Positions 28,237 through 37,480 are shown, numbered from the stretch's first letter. The stretch: DNA of 64,000 nt from Halapricum hydrolyticum (GCA_025517565.1 JAOPKD010000006.1:95172-159171); one strand, 5' to 3'. Program-made: numbers and translations. The notes: generated by a model not told the origin, from the letters alone.

Positions 28237-28968
28237 ATGGTAACACTCACGTACGTCGGATTTCACGCTGTATTCGTCGCCCCGCCACTGTTCGTGTTAG
28301 CGTCGGTGACCGCGAACCGAGAGCGATCAGCGCGATCGGTCGTCCGGACGGTCCCGGTCGTCGCCATTCTCGCGCTCGCACTCGCATACACCACACCCTG
28401 GGACAATTACCTGATCCATCGCGGGGTCTGGTGGTACGGCGAGGGCGTCGTCGCCGGGCGACTCTGGCTCGCTCCGATCGAGGAGTACCTGTTCGTCCTG
28501 CTCCAGCCGATCGTCGCGACGCTGTGGCTGGCGCTCGTCTCGGAGTCGTTCGAGTGGCCGAGAAAGCGCATCACTATGACGCTGCGGGACCGCCTGCTCG
28601 GCGTCGTGGCGGCCGCGGGCATCGGCGTCGCCGGACTCGCGATGCTGACTTGGCCGGCGACGTTTTACATGGGCGCGATCCTCTCGTGGGCAGCACCCGT
28701 GCTGGCGCTGCAGTGGGCGGTCGGCTGGCGGTATCTGGTTGCACGCTGGCGTCTGACGGCGATCGGAACGCTCGCACCCGCGCTGTACTTCGCGGCCACC
28801 GATCGAGTCGCGATCCACTACGGGATCTGGAGCCTCTCGGAGCGGTACACGACCGGTCTGACCGTCGGTGGGCTCCCGATCGAGGAGGGGGCGTTCTTCG
28901 TGGTGACGACGCTGTTCGTCGTCCAGGGGCTCGTGCTCTACCCGTGGGTGATCGAGCGGTGGCGCTGA
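28237..28968 (+). CDS. crtY: Lycopene beta-cyclase
   Basis: 243 residues, six to seven helices, made of two lycopene-cyclase domains as in archaeal fused CrtYc/CrtYd proteins. Each half carries the family signature: TPWDNYLIHRGVWWY then PIEEYLFVLLQ (about 50-90), and HYGIWSLSERYTTG then LPIEEGAFFVVT (about 190-225). It converts lycopene to beta-carotene, the retinal precursor. The gene overlaps the GTG start of blh by ten bases. Confidence 0.93.
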   Translation: MVTLTYVGFHAVFVAPPLFVLASVTANRERSARSVVRTVPVVAILALALAYTTPWDNYLIHRGVWWYGEGVVAGRLWLAPIEEYLFVLLQPIVATLWLALVSESFEWPRKRITMTLRDRLLGVVAAAGIGVAGLAMLTWPATFYMGAILSWAAPVLALQWAVGWRYLVARWRLTAIGTLAPALYFAATDRVAIHYGIWSLSERYTTGLTVGGLPIEEGAFFVVTTLFVVQGLVLYPWVIERWR

Positions 28969-29025
28969 TCGACGACGCCCGGCGGGGTGATCGAGCAGTG
29001 GCGCCGACTGACGACGCCCGGGGGC
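28948..29025 (+). repeat. 39-base tandem duplication at the crtY-blh junction
   Basis: GTGATCGAGCGGTGGCGC at 28948 recurs with changes at 28987 (GTGATCGAGCAGTGGCGC), and the following GACGACGCCCGG also recurs, giving a period of 39 bases. The first copy covers the crtY stop and the GTG start of blh; the second adds an in-frame GTG at about 28998 as another possible blh start. Confidence 0.75.
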
Positions 29026-30020
29026 GACTGGCCGCAGCGACGTTTCGACCCGTCTGGATCGTCCTCGCGGCCGTCGCCGCCATACACGTCCTGGGAATCC
29101 GTGTTCCGCGTCCGATACAGTACGCCGTCCTTCTGTCGACGGTGCTCGTCCTCGGATTGCCCCACGGCGCGCTCGATCACCTCACGCTACCTCGTGCGCG
29201 CGACCGGGCAGTGACGTTGCGCGGGGTCGCCGTCTTCTCGGTGGCGTATCTCGCGGTCGCTGGCGCCTACGGACTGGCGTGGCTACTCGCGCCGACGGCG
29301 TCGTTCGTCGGGTTCGTCCTGCTGACGTGGTTTCACTGGGGTCAGGGCGACCGGGCGCACCTCGCAGTGATCGCCGACGCGTCGCACCTCGACGATCGCC
29401 TGATCGGCTGGCTGACCCTGCTCGTCCGCGGCGGGCTCCCAATGATGGTCCCGCTGATCGGCTTTCCCGACGCCTACGAGTCGGTCGCGCGGACCGTGGT
29501 CGGATTGTTCGATCCTGCCGGGGGCGCGGGGTGGCTCGGGTTGCTCTTCGAGCCGACGACGCGTCTGGCGCTGGGCCTCGGGTTTGCCCTGCTGACGCTC
29601 GCGACCCTGGCGCTGGGCTACCGCGCGGTCGACGACCGACGTGGCTGGCAGGTCGATGCCCTCGAAACGGCGCTGCTGTGGGTGTTTTTCCTGACTGTCC
29701 CGCCGGTCCTGGCGGTCGGGATCTACTTCGTCGTCTGGCACTCGCTTCGGCACCTGGCACGCCTGATCACCGTCGACGACGTCGCGACGACGGCACTGGC
29801 TCGTGGCGCGACCGATCGGCTCCTGGCCCGCGTCGGTCGGGACGCGCTCCCGATGACTGCCGGCGCGCTCGTGCTGTTCGGTGCACTCGCCGTGGTCGTA
29901 CCGAACGAACCGGGATCGCTCGCCGGCGTCGGCGGCGTCTACCTGGTGTTGCTGGCCGTGCTGACGCTCCCCCACGCCGGGGTCGTCACGGCGCTCGACC
30001 GGATACAGGGCGTAAGCTGA
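28959..30020 (+). CDS. blh: Brp/Blh-type beta-carotene 15,15'-dioxygenase
   Basis: 353 residues if the GTG at 28959 is used, overlapping crtY. Membrane protein with about eight helices. Conserved His clusters of the Brp/Blh family: LPHGALDHL near 68, TWFHWGQGD near 125, WHSLRHLARL near 263 and LTLPHAGVV near 335, ligands for the iron that cleaves beta-carotene to retinal. The first 25-30 residues are polar and come from a short tandem duplication, so the true start may be the GTG near 28998. Confidence 0.9.
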   Translation: MALIDDARRGDRAVAPTDDARGRLAAATFRPVWIVLAAVAAIHVLGIRVPRPIQYAVLLSTVLVLGLPHGALDHLTLPRARDRAVTLRGVAVFSVAYLAVAGAYGLAWLLAPTASFVGFVLLTWFHWGQGDRAHLAVIADASHLDDRLIGWLTLLVRGGLPMMVPLIGFPDAYESVARTVVGLFDPAGGAGWLGLLFEPTTRLALGLGFALLTLATLALGYRAVDDRRGWQVDALETALLWVFFLTVPPVLAVGIYFVVWHSLRHLARLITVDDVATTALARGATDRLLARVGRDALPMTAGALVLFGALAVVVPNEPGSLAGVGGVYLVLLAVLTLPHAGVVTALDRIQGVS

Positions 30021-30050
30021 AAGAACAGTTCGACGGTACTGCCGGAACGA

Positions 30051-31619
30051 CTACTGTTCGAGGTCGATCAGCGTGACGTCGATGATCCGGTCGTCGTCGA
30101 GCAGTTCGTCGACGACCTCGTCGCCGACGGGATCGTCGAGGTTGTAGACGGTCAGCGCCTCTCCGTCGATGCTCTCGCGGGCGTTGGACATGCTCGCGAT
30201 GTTGACGTCGTGGTCGCCGAGGATCCGACCGATAGCGCCGATGACGCCCGGCTCGTCGCGGTTTCGCGACAGCAGCATGTAGCCGTACGGTTCGGCGTCG
30301 ACGCGGTAGCCGTCGATCTCGACGAGACGGGGGTCTTCGCCCGCGTAGAGCGTCCCGGAAACCGTCAACGATTCCTCGCCGTTGCCGACGGTGACCGAAA
30401 GCAGGTTCCGGAAGTCTTTGGTCTCGCGACGGCGACTCTCGGTGACGTCGATGCCGCGCCGTTCTGCGATGCGTGCAGGGGCGTTGACGACCTGGTCCTG
30501 CCAGCCGTAGGGTTTGAACACGGCAGCAGTCACCAGGTCGAGGTCCTCGTCGGCGATGTCACCGGCATAGGTGATCTCGATCTCCTCGATCCGGCCGTCG
30601 AACAGGCGCATGGCGACCAGACTCGCCGTCTCGGCGACCTCGACGTAGTTGCGGATGCGGGGGTAGGCTGTCGCTTCGACGGAGGGGACGTTGATCGCGT
30701 TTTTGACCAGTTCCCCGTTCAGCGCGTTGACGACCTGGTCGGCAGCGGTCACGGCGACGTTGACCTGGGCGTTGCGCGTTTTCGCACCGAGGTGTGGCGT
30801 CGTGATGATGTTCTCGACGTCCATGAACGGGTGGTCATCGGCCGGCGGCTCCTCGCTGTAAACGTCGACGCCCGCGCCTTTGATCCGGCCGGACTCGACG
30901 GCCTCCGCGAGCGCGGGCTCGTCGATGATCCCGCCGCGGGACGTGTGGATGACGAAGTCGCCCTCGAATCGCTCGATCTCCGCCTCGCCGATGAGACCGC
31001 GCGTCTCCTCCGTCAGGCGAGCCTGCACCGAGAGGAGGTCGACGGTCTCCAGCAGTTCGTCCAGTTCGAGCAACTCGACGTCCATCTGGTCGGCGCGGTC
31101 CTCGCCCAGGTACGGGTCGTAGGCGACGACGTCGAGTCCGAGGTTGTCGAACCGCCAGCCGACTTCCTGGCCGAGTCGACCCAGGCCGACGATCCCGACG
31201 GTCATCCCGCCGAGTTCGCTCCGGGTGATGTCGTCTTTGGCCCACTCGCCCTCGATGAGACGCTGGTGGGCTTGCGGGACCTGGCTGGCGACGGTAAACG
31301 CCAGCCCGATGGTCAGCTCCGCGGCCGCACGGACGTTGCCGCGCGGGGCGTTGGCGACGATGACACCGTGGTCGGTCGCCGCCGGAATGTCGATGTTGTC
31401 GACGCCGATGCCGGCCCGCGAGACAATCTGCAGGTTCGGTGCGGCCTCGAACACCTCGCGGGTGATCTCTGTCCCGCGAACCAGCAGGCCGTTGACGTCC
31501 TCTATCTGCTCGATAACGCCCTCCGTATCGACGTCGTAGTCGGTCACCACCTCGTAACCGGCATCGCGCAACCGAGCGAGGCCAGCGTCGGAGATCGGAT
31601 CCGTGACCAGTACCTTCAT
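30051..31619 (-). CDS. serA: D-3-phosphoglycerate dehydrogenase
   Basis: 522 residues, the long form: substrate and NAD-binding domains, then an ASB domain and a C-terminal ACT domain. Seen: NAD-binding GIVGLGRLGQEV near 145, catalytic Arg region LLSVQARLTEET near 200, HTSRGGIIDE near 230, the His-containing TTPHLGAKTRNAQ near 282, and the ACT start GVIGAIGRILGDHDVNIASM near 462. First step of serine synthesis; the ACT domain suggests serine feedback. The ATG at 31619 opens the conserved MKVLVTDPIS. Confidence 0.95.
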   Translation of the reverse strand: MKVLVTDPISDAGLARLRDAGYEVVTDYDVDTEGVIEQIEDVNGLLVRGTEITREVFEAAPNLQIVSRAGIGVDNIDIPAATDHGVIVANAPRGNVRAAAELTIGLAFTVASQVPQAHQRLIEGEWAKDDITRSELGGMTVGIVGLGRLGQEVGWRFDNLGLDVVAYDPYLGEDRADQMDVELLELDELLETVDLLSVQARLTEETRGLIGEAEIERFEGDFVIHTSRGGIIDEPALAEAVESGRIKGAGVDVYSEEPPADDHPFMDVENIITTPHLGAKTRNAQVNVAVTAADQVVNALNGELVKNAINVPSVEATAYPRIRNYVEVAETASLVAMRLFDGRIEEIEITYAGDIADEDLDLVTAAVFKPYGWQDQVVNAPARIAERRGIDVTESRRRETKDFRNLLSVTVGNGEESLTVSGTLYAGEDPRLVEIDGYRVDAEPYGYMLLSRNRDEPGVIGAIGRILGDHDVNIASMSNARESIDGEALTVYNLDDPVGDEVVDELLDDDRIIDVTLIDLEQ

Positions 31620-31737
31620 ACTCGGTAGGTACCCACCCACCGGTTTATCTGTACCGAAACGCGCGGGGAACTGGCCGTGTACAACAGTGATGGACTCCCG
31701 GCTCTGGAGGGTGACACGACGAGCGGAATCGAAAGAT

Positions 31738-31851
31738 CTAGTCGGCGGCCGACTCGCGCTGCTCGCTCAACTTCTCCCAGATCTCGGTACAACCGGCGCC
31801 GTCTTCGAGTCCATCCAGGTGATCGTCGGGGTGCGGCTCGGGTTCGTCCAT
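31738..31851 (-). CDS. Small acidic protein, 37 aa
   Basis: Complete ATG-to-TAG frame with very acidic N-terminus (MDEPEPHPDDHLDGLED) and a C-terminal GAGCTEIWEKLSE helix holding one Cys and one Trp. Composition is fully haloarchaeal and the short gap around it has no competing gene. It diverges from the TrmB gene. I recall similar short acidic proteins with a CTEIWE-type core in haloarchaea but cannot name a family. Confidence 0.65.
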   Translation of the reverse strand: MDEPEPHPDDHLDGLEDGAGCTEIWEKLSEQRESAAD

Positions 31852-31950
31852 GTTACTCACGATCTTAGTAACATCATTTACGTCTGCCATTATAAGTGTT
31901 GCGGGACTCGAAGCACACGCTTAACTCGCTCGCAGATACATCGGCAGACG

Positions 31951-32790
31951 ATGAGCGATGCCGAGGACCTGCTCGCGCACCTGGACTTGCGGGAGTACGA
32001 GACGACGGCCCTGCGAGAACTGCTGACACTCGGACGTTCGACGGCGCCGAATCTCGCGGAGGCGACGGGGATTCCGCGAGCCCGGATCTACGAGGTGCTC
32101 GACGAACTCGCCGATCGAGGGTTCGTCGAGGTGATCCCTGGCCGGCCCAAGGAGTATCAGGCCAAACATCCCGAGGAGATCCTCGATCGCGCGGTCGAGA
32201 ACGAACGCCAGGACTTCGAATCGTTCCGCGCGGAGATCGAAGACGTCCGCGAGGAGTTCGTCTCGACGTTCGGCCCGCTGTTCGAGCGCGCCAGCGGGGA
32301 CATCACACCGACCGAGGACCTGTTTCACGTCGTCGACGTCGGCGAACCCAGCGAGACGGAGACGCGCCAGCTCTATCACGACGCCGAACGGGAAGTGCAC
32401 GTTCTCACGAAGAGCTTCGCGTATCTGGAGTCGATCAGGCCAGCGCTGGAGGACGCCCTGAACCGTGGGGTCGAGATCCGGGTACTGATGCTCGATCCGG
32501 CGCACCTGTCGCCGGACAACCGCGAGGTACAAGCCACCATTTATCAGGAACTGACCGATAGCCGCCCGGGGGTCGAGGTGCGGTTCAGCAACGAGAAGCT
32601 CCCGCTGCGCGGGACGGTCGCCGATCCGAGCATGGACTACGAGTCCGGAAAGGCGATCTTGCTGGTCGAGGAGAAAGACGTTCCGCTGTCGATGCGACAG
32701 GCGGCCGTCACGGATAACGGCAGTTTCGTCGCCGGTATCGAGCGACTGTTCGAGCTGATCTGGGAGCACGACAGTACCGACGCGTATTGA
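31951..32790 (+). CDS. TrmB-family transcription regulator
   Basis: 279 residues from the ATG at 31951. The N-terminal winged helix is typical of TrmB: LDLREYETTALRELLTLG, then APNLAEATGIPRARIYEVLDEL (about 10-60), followed by a coiled dimerisation helix (about 75-110) and a C-terminal regulatory domain. TrmB proteins control sugar and metabolic genes. The effector is unknown. A TATA-like ATTATAAG lies near 31890, about 60 bases upstream. Targets could include the divergent 37-aa gene or the transhydrogenase genes downstream (inference). Confidence 0.88.
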   Translation: MSDAEDLLAHLDLREYETTALRELLTLGRSTAPNLAEATGIPRARIYEVLDELADRGFVEVIPGRPKEYQAKHPEEILDRAVENERQDFESFRAEIEDVREEFVSTFGPLFERASGDITPTEDLFHVVDVGEPSETETRQLYHDAEREVHVLTKSFAYLESIRPALEDALNRGVEIRVLMLDPAHLSPDNREVQATIYQELTDSRPGVEVRFSNEKLPLRGTVADPSMDYESGKAILLVEEKDVPLSMRQAAVTDNGSFVAGIERLFELIWEHDSTDAY

Positions 32791-32891
32791 TACTACTCGC
32801 GTCTGGGTGAAATTATTGAATTCAAATTTCGGACGGTGATTGTCCGATACCGTAAGAAAAGTAACCCTCACCCTCGGAGAGGAAATGGACA

Positions 32892-32972
32892 ATGGCACAC
32901 AACACGCTGCACGCCGGGCACGGGCAGACGAACGCACGTCCGTCGCGCCCGTCGTGGGAGGTGTCGTCGTGA
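32892..32972 (+). CDS. 26-aa upstream ORF overlapping the pntA start
   Basis: MAHNTLHAGHGQTNARPSRP...SS is a complete ATG-TGA frame. Its TGA overlaps the GTG start of pntA as GTGA, the same four-base coupling seen elsewhere in this window. It contains the ribosome-binding sequence GGGAGGTG of pntA. Could be a leader peptide or a small protein; no family recognised. Confidence 0.45.
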   Translation: MAHNTLHAGHGQTNARPSRPSWEVSS

Positions 32973-34216
32973 TCGTCGGCGTACCGAACGAGGTCGGTGA
33001 GGAAGACCGCGTCGCGCTCGTCCCGCCAGTCGCGGCCGAGTTGGTCGAAGACGGACACGAGGTGTACGTCGAGTCCGGTGCCGGCGAGGGTGCCGGCTGG
33101 GCCGACGGCGAGTACGAATCGGTTGGGTGCACGGTCGTCGCCGACCGTGAGACGGTCTTCGAGGAAGCGACGGTGATACTGCAGGTGCAGGCGCTGGGTG
33201 CCGTCGACGACCCCCACATCGAGCAGTATCGCGAGGGGCAAGTCGTGATCGGGATGCTCGGCCCGTACGAGATTACCGACGAACAGCTCGCGGCGCTTGC
33301 CGACCGCGGCGTGAGCGCGTTCGCCCTGGAGCTAATTCCCAGGATCAGCCGCGCCCAGAGCATGGACGCACTGTCCTCGCAGGCCAGCCTGGCCGGCTAC
33401 AAGGCCTGTCTGCTGGCCGCAGCGGACCTCCCGAAGATGTTCCCGATGGAGATGACCGCAGCGGGGACGATCCGTCCCGCGGACGTGTTCGTCATCGGGG
33501 CGGGCGTCGCCGGACTCAAGGCCATCGCGACGGCCGAACGCCTGGGCGCGTCCGTCAAGGCCTACGACATCCGCCTGGAGGCCAGACGCGACGTCGAGAG
33601 CCTCGGCGCGAAGTTCGTCGAACTCGACCTCGAGACCGAGGAGTCGGGCGACGAGGAGGGATACGCCCGCGAGATGGACGAGGAGTTCTACGCCGCCCAG
33701 CGCGAGCAGATGCAGGAGGTCGTCCCCGAGTCGGACGTCCTCATCACGACGGCCGCGATCCCGGGGGGACCCGCGCCGGAACTGGTCTCGACGGAGATGA
33801 TCGAAGCCATGGACGACGGCTCGGTCGTCGTCGATCTGTCGGCCCCGACCGGTGGCAACTGCGAACCGACCGTCGCGGGCGAGACGATCGAACACGACGG
33901 CGTGACGATCTACGGGCCGACGAACTTGCCCTCCCAGATCAGTCACACCGCGAGCGGACAGTACGCCAACAACGTCGCCAACTTCCTGGAGAACCTCCTC
34001 GACGAGGGCGAACTGGCGTTCGACTTCGGCGACGAGATCGTCAACTCGACGCTGCTCGTCCACGACGGCACGGTCCGGAATCCGCATGAAGACGACCTTG
34101 ACGAAGGGGACTCCGACGAGACGGCAGACGCCAACGAGGAGGACGCCAGCGGCGCTGACGAGGACGAAGCGGCCTCAGGCGACGGGACTGACGCCGAGGA
34201 GGTGAGCGAGGCATGA
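32969..34216 (+). CDS. pntA: NAD(P) transhydrogenase alpha subunit, NAD-binding domain
   Basis: 415 residues from the GTG at 32969, preceded by a GGAGGTG ribosome-binding site at 32958. The protein starts MIVGVPNEVGEEDRVALVP as in the PntA/AlaDH family; the frame open to 32840 lacks such homology. RQD-loop region, a Rossmann motif VFVIGAGVAGLKAIATAERLG near 172 and the SDVLITTAAIPG segment near 262 are present. The last about 50 residues are an acidic halophilic tail. Cytoplasmic subunit binding NAD(H). Overlaps the next gene by four bases. Confidence 0.92.
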   Translation: MIVGVPNEVGEEDRVALVPPVAAELVEDGHEVYVESGAGEGAGWADGEYESVGCTVVADRETVFEEATVILQVQALGAVDDPHIEQYREGQVVIGMLGPYEITDEQLAALADRGVSAFALELIPRISRAQSMDALSSQASLAGYKACLLAAADLPKMFPMEMTAAGTIRPADVFVIGAGVAGLKAIATAERLGASVKAYDIRLEARRDVESLGAKFVELDLETEESGDEEGYAREMDEEFYAAQREQMQEVVPESDVLITTAAIPGGPAPELVSTEMIEAMDDGSVVVDLSAPTGGNCEPTVAGETIEHDGVTIYGPTNLPSQISHTASGQYANNVANFLENLLDEGELAFDFGDEIVNSTLLVHDGTVRNPHEDDLDEGDSDETADANEEDASGADEDEAASGDGTDAEEVSEA

Positions 34217-34494
34217 GCTTCGTCGGGAACCTGACGCTGTTCGTGCTCTCGGCGTTCGTCGGCTACGAGATCATCACGAAGATCCCGACGAACCTGCACA
34301 CGCCGCTGATGTCCGGTGCGAACGCGATCTCCGGGATCACCTTGCTCGGTTCGGTCGTGGTCGCCGGCTCCGGGTCGACGACGCTGGCGACCGCGCTCGG
34401 ATTCGTCGCGGTCGTGATGGCGACGATCAACGTCGTCGGCGGGTATCTCGTGAGTCATTTCATGTTGAGCGAGTTCAGTCAGGGGGGTCGCTGA
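34213..34494 (+). CDS. NAD(P) transhydrogenase alpha subunit, membrane part (PntAB)
   Basis: 93 residues with three helices: LFVLSAFVGYEIITKIPTNL near the N-terminus, then HTPLMSGANAISGITLLGSV and a last helix. This is the membrane portion that is fused to PntA in E. coli but separate in Rhodospirillum-type enzymes. It overlaps pntA by ATGA and is followed two bases later by pntB. Confidence 0.92.
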   Translation: MSFVGNLTLFVLSAFVGYEIITKIPTNLHTPLMSGANAISGITLLGSVVVAGSGSTTLATALGFVAVVMATINVVGGYLVSHFMLSEFSQGGR

Positions 34495-34495
34495 G

Positions 34496-35944
34496 ATGGC
34501 TGATGGAATCCTCGCCCAGCAACTGGACGAACAGGTGCTACAGTTCGTGTACCTCGTTGCCGGGATCATGTTCATCCAGGGCCTGCGCGATATGACTCAC
34601 CCGCGGACGGCGACGCGTGGGAACCTGATCTCCTCCGGCGGGATGTTCCTCGCTGTGGTCGTCACGGTCCTGTGGTTCGAGATCCTCTCGCCGGCCGTCC
34701 TCGCGGCCGGGCTGCTGATCGGTGGTGCGATTGGGGCGTATCTCGCAGTCGCGGTCGAGACCACGGAGATGCCGCAGCTGGTCGGGCTGTTCAACGGGTT
34801 CGGTGGCGGCGCGTCGGCGGTCGTCGCTGGCGCGGAACTGATCGACACGTTCGCCAGCGGCGGCGACCTCGGCGTCGGCCTGACGGCGACAGCGGCTATC
34901 GCTGCGCTCATCGGCTCCGTGACTTTCTCCGGGAGCTTCGTCGCCGCCGGGAAGCTTCACGGGATCGTCGGTGAATCGCCGGTCAGTACCACTACCGGGC
35001 ACGTGATCAAGGCTACGTTCCTCGTGGCCGCCGTCGCTGCTGGAGTCGTCCTCGTCGCCCAGCCGTCGCTGTTCGGCGGCATCCCTACCGCCGAGTGGAT
35101 GCCCGTCTACTGGGTGATCGTCGCGGCGGCCCTGCTGTTGGGCGTGTTCCTCGTGGTTCCGATCGGCGGTGCGGACATGCCGGTCGTCATCTCGCTTTTG
35201 AACTCGTACTCGGGACTGGCGGCCGCCACGACCGGGTTCGTCCTGGACAACACCGTGTTGATCATCGCCGGGACGCTCGTCGGCGCGGCGGGGATGATCC
35301 TGACCATCATCATGTGTGAGTCGATGAACCGCTCGCTGGCGAACGTCTTCTTCGGCGGCCTCGGCGGCGACGACAGCGGCGAGGAGATGGAAGACCTCTA
35401 CGAGGGCAACATCACCGAGACCTCGCCCGAGGAAGTCGTCATGCTCATGGAGACGGCCGACCGGGTCGTCATCGTCCCCGGATACGGCATGGCCGTCGCC
35501 CAGGCCCAGCACGCCGTCGCAGAACTCGTGGAACTGCTGGAAGACAACGACGTTGACGTCGAGTTCGGGATCCACCCGGTCGCGGGACGGATGCCAGGAC
35601 ACATGAACGCGTTGCTCGCCGAGGCGGACGTCCCCTACGACAAGATGCGCGAACTCGAAGAGGTCAACCCGACCTTCTCTCAGACGGACCTGGTGATCGT
35701 CACCGGTGCCAACGACGTCGTCAACCCGCGGGCAAAAGAGGACGACGGGAGCCCGATCTCGGGGATGCCGGTCCTCAACGTTGAGGAGGCTCGTCACGTC
35801 GTCGTCAACAAGCGCAGTCTCAGCCCCGGCTTCGCCGGGATCGCGAACCCGCTTTTCGCCCGCGACAACACGTCCATGCTCTTTGGCGACGCCAAGGAGT
35901 CGATGCAGGCGCTGGTCAACGAGTACAAAGAAGCGACCTCGTAG
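34496..35944 (+). CDS. pntB: NAD(P) transhydrogenase beta subunit
   Basis: 482 residues: about nine membrane helices (1-285) and a C-terminal NADP-binding domain (about 300-482) with VVIVPGYGMAVAQAQHAV near 323, GIHPVAGRMPGHMNALLAEA near 360 and VIVTGANDVVNP near 400. The complex couples proton entry to hydride transfer from NADH to NADP+, making NADPH. In this window it would use the gradient made by bacteriorhodopsin or respiration. Confidence 0.95.
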   Translation: MADGILAQQLDEQVLQFVYLVAGIMFIQGLRDMTHPRTATRGNLISSGGMFLAVVVTVLWFEILSPAVLAAGLLIGGAIGAYLAVAVETTEMPQLVGLFNGFGGGASAVVAGAELIDTFASGGDLGVGLTATAAIAALIGSVTFSGSFVAAGKLHGIVGESPVSTTTGHVIKATFLVAAVAAGVVLVAQPSLFGGIPTAEWMPVYWVIVAAALLLGVFLVVPIGGADMPVVISLLNSYSGLAAATTGFVLDNTVLIIAGTLVGAAGMILTIIMCESMNRSLANVFFGGLGGDDSGEEMEDLYEGNITETSPEEVVMLMETADRVVIVPGYGMAVAQAQHAVAELVELLEDNDVDVEFGIHPVAGRMPGHMNALLAEADVPYDKMRELEEVNPTFSQTDLVIVTGANDVVNPRAKEDDGSPISGMPVLNVEEARHVVVNKRSLSPGFAGIANPLFARDNTSMLFGDAKESMQALVNEYKEATS

Positions 35945-36040
35945 GGACAGCCGCTTCGGGAGCGCCGATTGGCTTCGGCCCGCGGACTCGCGACCGTACG
36001 GCGATGCCAACGTTTTCTACGTGCGGCCCGAAGAGACGGC

Positions 36041-37021
36041 ATGGACCTCACAGCACGTCCGCGTCGCCTTCGACGCGACGGAATTCGGGGACTGGTCAGC
36101 GAAACCGATCTCTCCGCCAGCGACCTGATCGCGCCGGTGTTCGTCGACGCGACGACTGACGAGCGAATCCCGATCGGGTCGATGCCCGGCCACGAGCGCG
36201 TCCCGATCGACGAGGCGGTTGATCGCGTCGCTGAGATCCGGGAGACCGGGGTCGAGGCGGTCATCGTGTTCGGAATCCCCGAATCGAAAGACGCAGAGGG
36301 ATCGCGCGCCTGGGCCGCCGAGGGCGTCGTCCAGGAGGCCGTCCGGCAGATTACCACAGAGACCGACGCCTACGTCATCACCGACGTCTGCCTGTGTGAG
36401 TACACCGAGCACGGTCACTGTGGCGTGATCGAACCGCACGCCCACGACGAGCCGACGCTCACCGTCGAGAACGACCCGACGCTCGAACTGCTCGCGAAGA
36501 CGGCGGTCTCTCACGCCGAGGCCGGGGCGGACATGGTCGCGCCCTCTTCGATGACTGACGGGATGGTCGGCGCGATCCGCGAGGCGCTGGACGAGGAAGG
36601 GCACGCGGACGTGCCGATCATGAGCTACGCCGCGAAGTACGAGTCGGCCTTCTACGGCCCCTTCCGGGATGCGGCCGACGGCGCACCCGCGTTCGGGGAT
36701 CGACGCCACTACCAGATGGACCCCGCTAACAGCCGGGAGGCCATCCGCGAAGTCGAACTGGACGTCGAGCAGGGCGCGGACGTATTGATGGTCAAACCCG
36801 CGCTGCCGTACCTGGATATCGTGCGCGACGTGCGCGAACGTTTCGATCATCCCGTCGCGGCCTACAACGTCTCCGGCGAGTACGCCATGCTCCACGCCGC
36901 CGCCGAGAAGGGATGGCTCGATCTCGAGGAGACGGCCTACGAGTCGCTACTTTCGATCAAGCGTGCCGGGGCGGATCTCATCCTGACGTATTTCGCCGAG
37001 GACATAGCTGACCGGCTGTGA
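36041..37021 (+). CDS. hemB: Delta-aminolevulinic acid dehydratase (porphobilinogen synthase)
   Basis: 326 residues from the ATG at 36041. Metal-site cysteines in [15 protein letters not shown] near 115-130; the two Schiff-base lysines in [17 protein letters not shown] near 198 and [13 protein letters not shown] near 250; the C-terminal NVSGEYAML segment near 275. It condenses two ALA molecules to porphobilinogen for heme, cobamide and related tetrapyrroles. It follows pntB by 96 bases, probably as a separate unit. Confidence 0.95.
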   Translation: MDLTARPRRLRRDGIRGLVSETDLSASDLIAPVFVDATTDERIPIGSMPGHERVPIDEAVDRVAEIRETGVEAVIVFGIPESKDAEGSRAWAAEGVVQEAVRQITTETDAYVITDVCLCEYTEHGHCGVIEPHAHDEPTLTVENDPTLELLAKTAVSHAEAGADMVAPSSMTDGMVGAIREALDEEGHADVPIMSYAAKYESAFYGPFRDAADGAPAFGDRRHYQMDPANSREAIREVELDVEQGADVLMVKPALPYLDIVRDVRERFDHPVAAYNVSGEYAMLHAAAEKGWLDLEETAYESLLSIKRAGADLILTYFAEDIADRL

Positions 37022-37480
37022 GTGCGGCCAACACACTCTCGGCGACCGGCTGTGGCAGGTTGGGCACTCGCCTGCTTTGACGTGTCCTGGATAAAACCGG
37101 GTGAGTCATAAACCGTAATATAGTTTCTTTATTGTTTTAGTCTAATAGAGTATAATATGTCGCAGAGGGTTCTTGTACACGATGGATCGTGTATTACTGG
37201 CTGTCAGTGACGTAGGTGGATTTATACAGTGTACACGTGAACAGATAATATTTTAGTTTATGTGGGTATTCAGGACTATTTCTGAGGGTATGGGAGTTTA
37301 ATACCACTAAAATTTGAATCATTTGTAATGACATAAAAATAACCTATATCGAATATATGATAGCGTGTAGTATGACTAGGTGCCAAAATACATTCAAAAT
37401 GGTAGGAACTATGGATGAGTTTCTTTACTATGCCGCCCGCTCATCGATGTGGTCGAGAGCGACGTTTCAAACGATAGCCA
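37022..37480. other. AT-rich intergenic island with palindromes
   Basis: About 450 bases markedly richer in A and T than the rest, with no haloarchaeal-looking ORF. It holds a perfect inverted repeat TACACGAT-GG-ATCGTGTA at 37176-37193 and GTGTACAC at 37229. It lies between hemB and the left end of a tnpB element and may be a remnant of integrated DNA or insertion target. Confidence 0.6.

Noticed and set aside
28987..29214. 75-codon ORF continuing the crtY frame after its stop
   Set aside because: It arises because the duplicated 39-base unit repeats the crtY tail in frame; the blh frame overlaps it and is the real gene.
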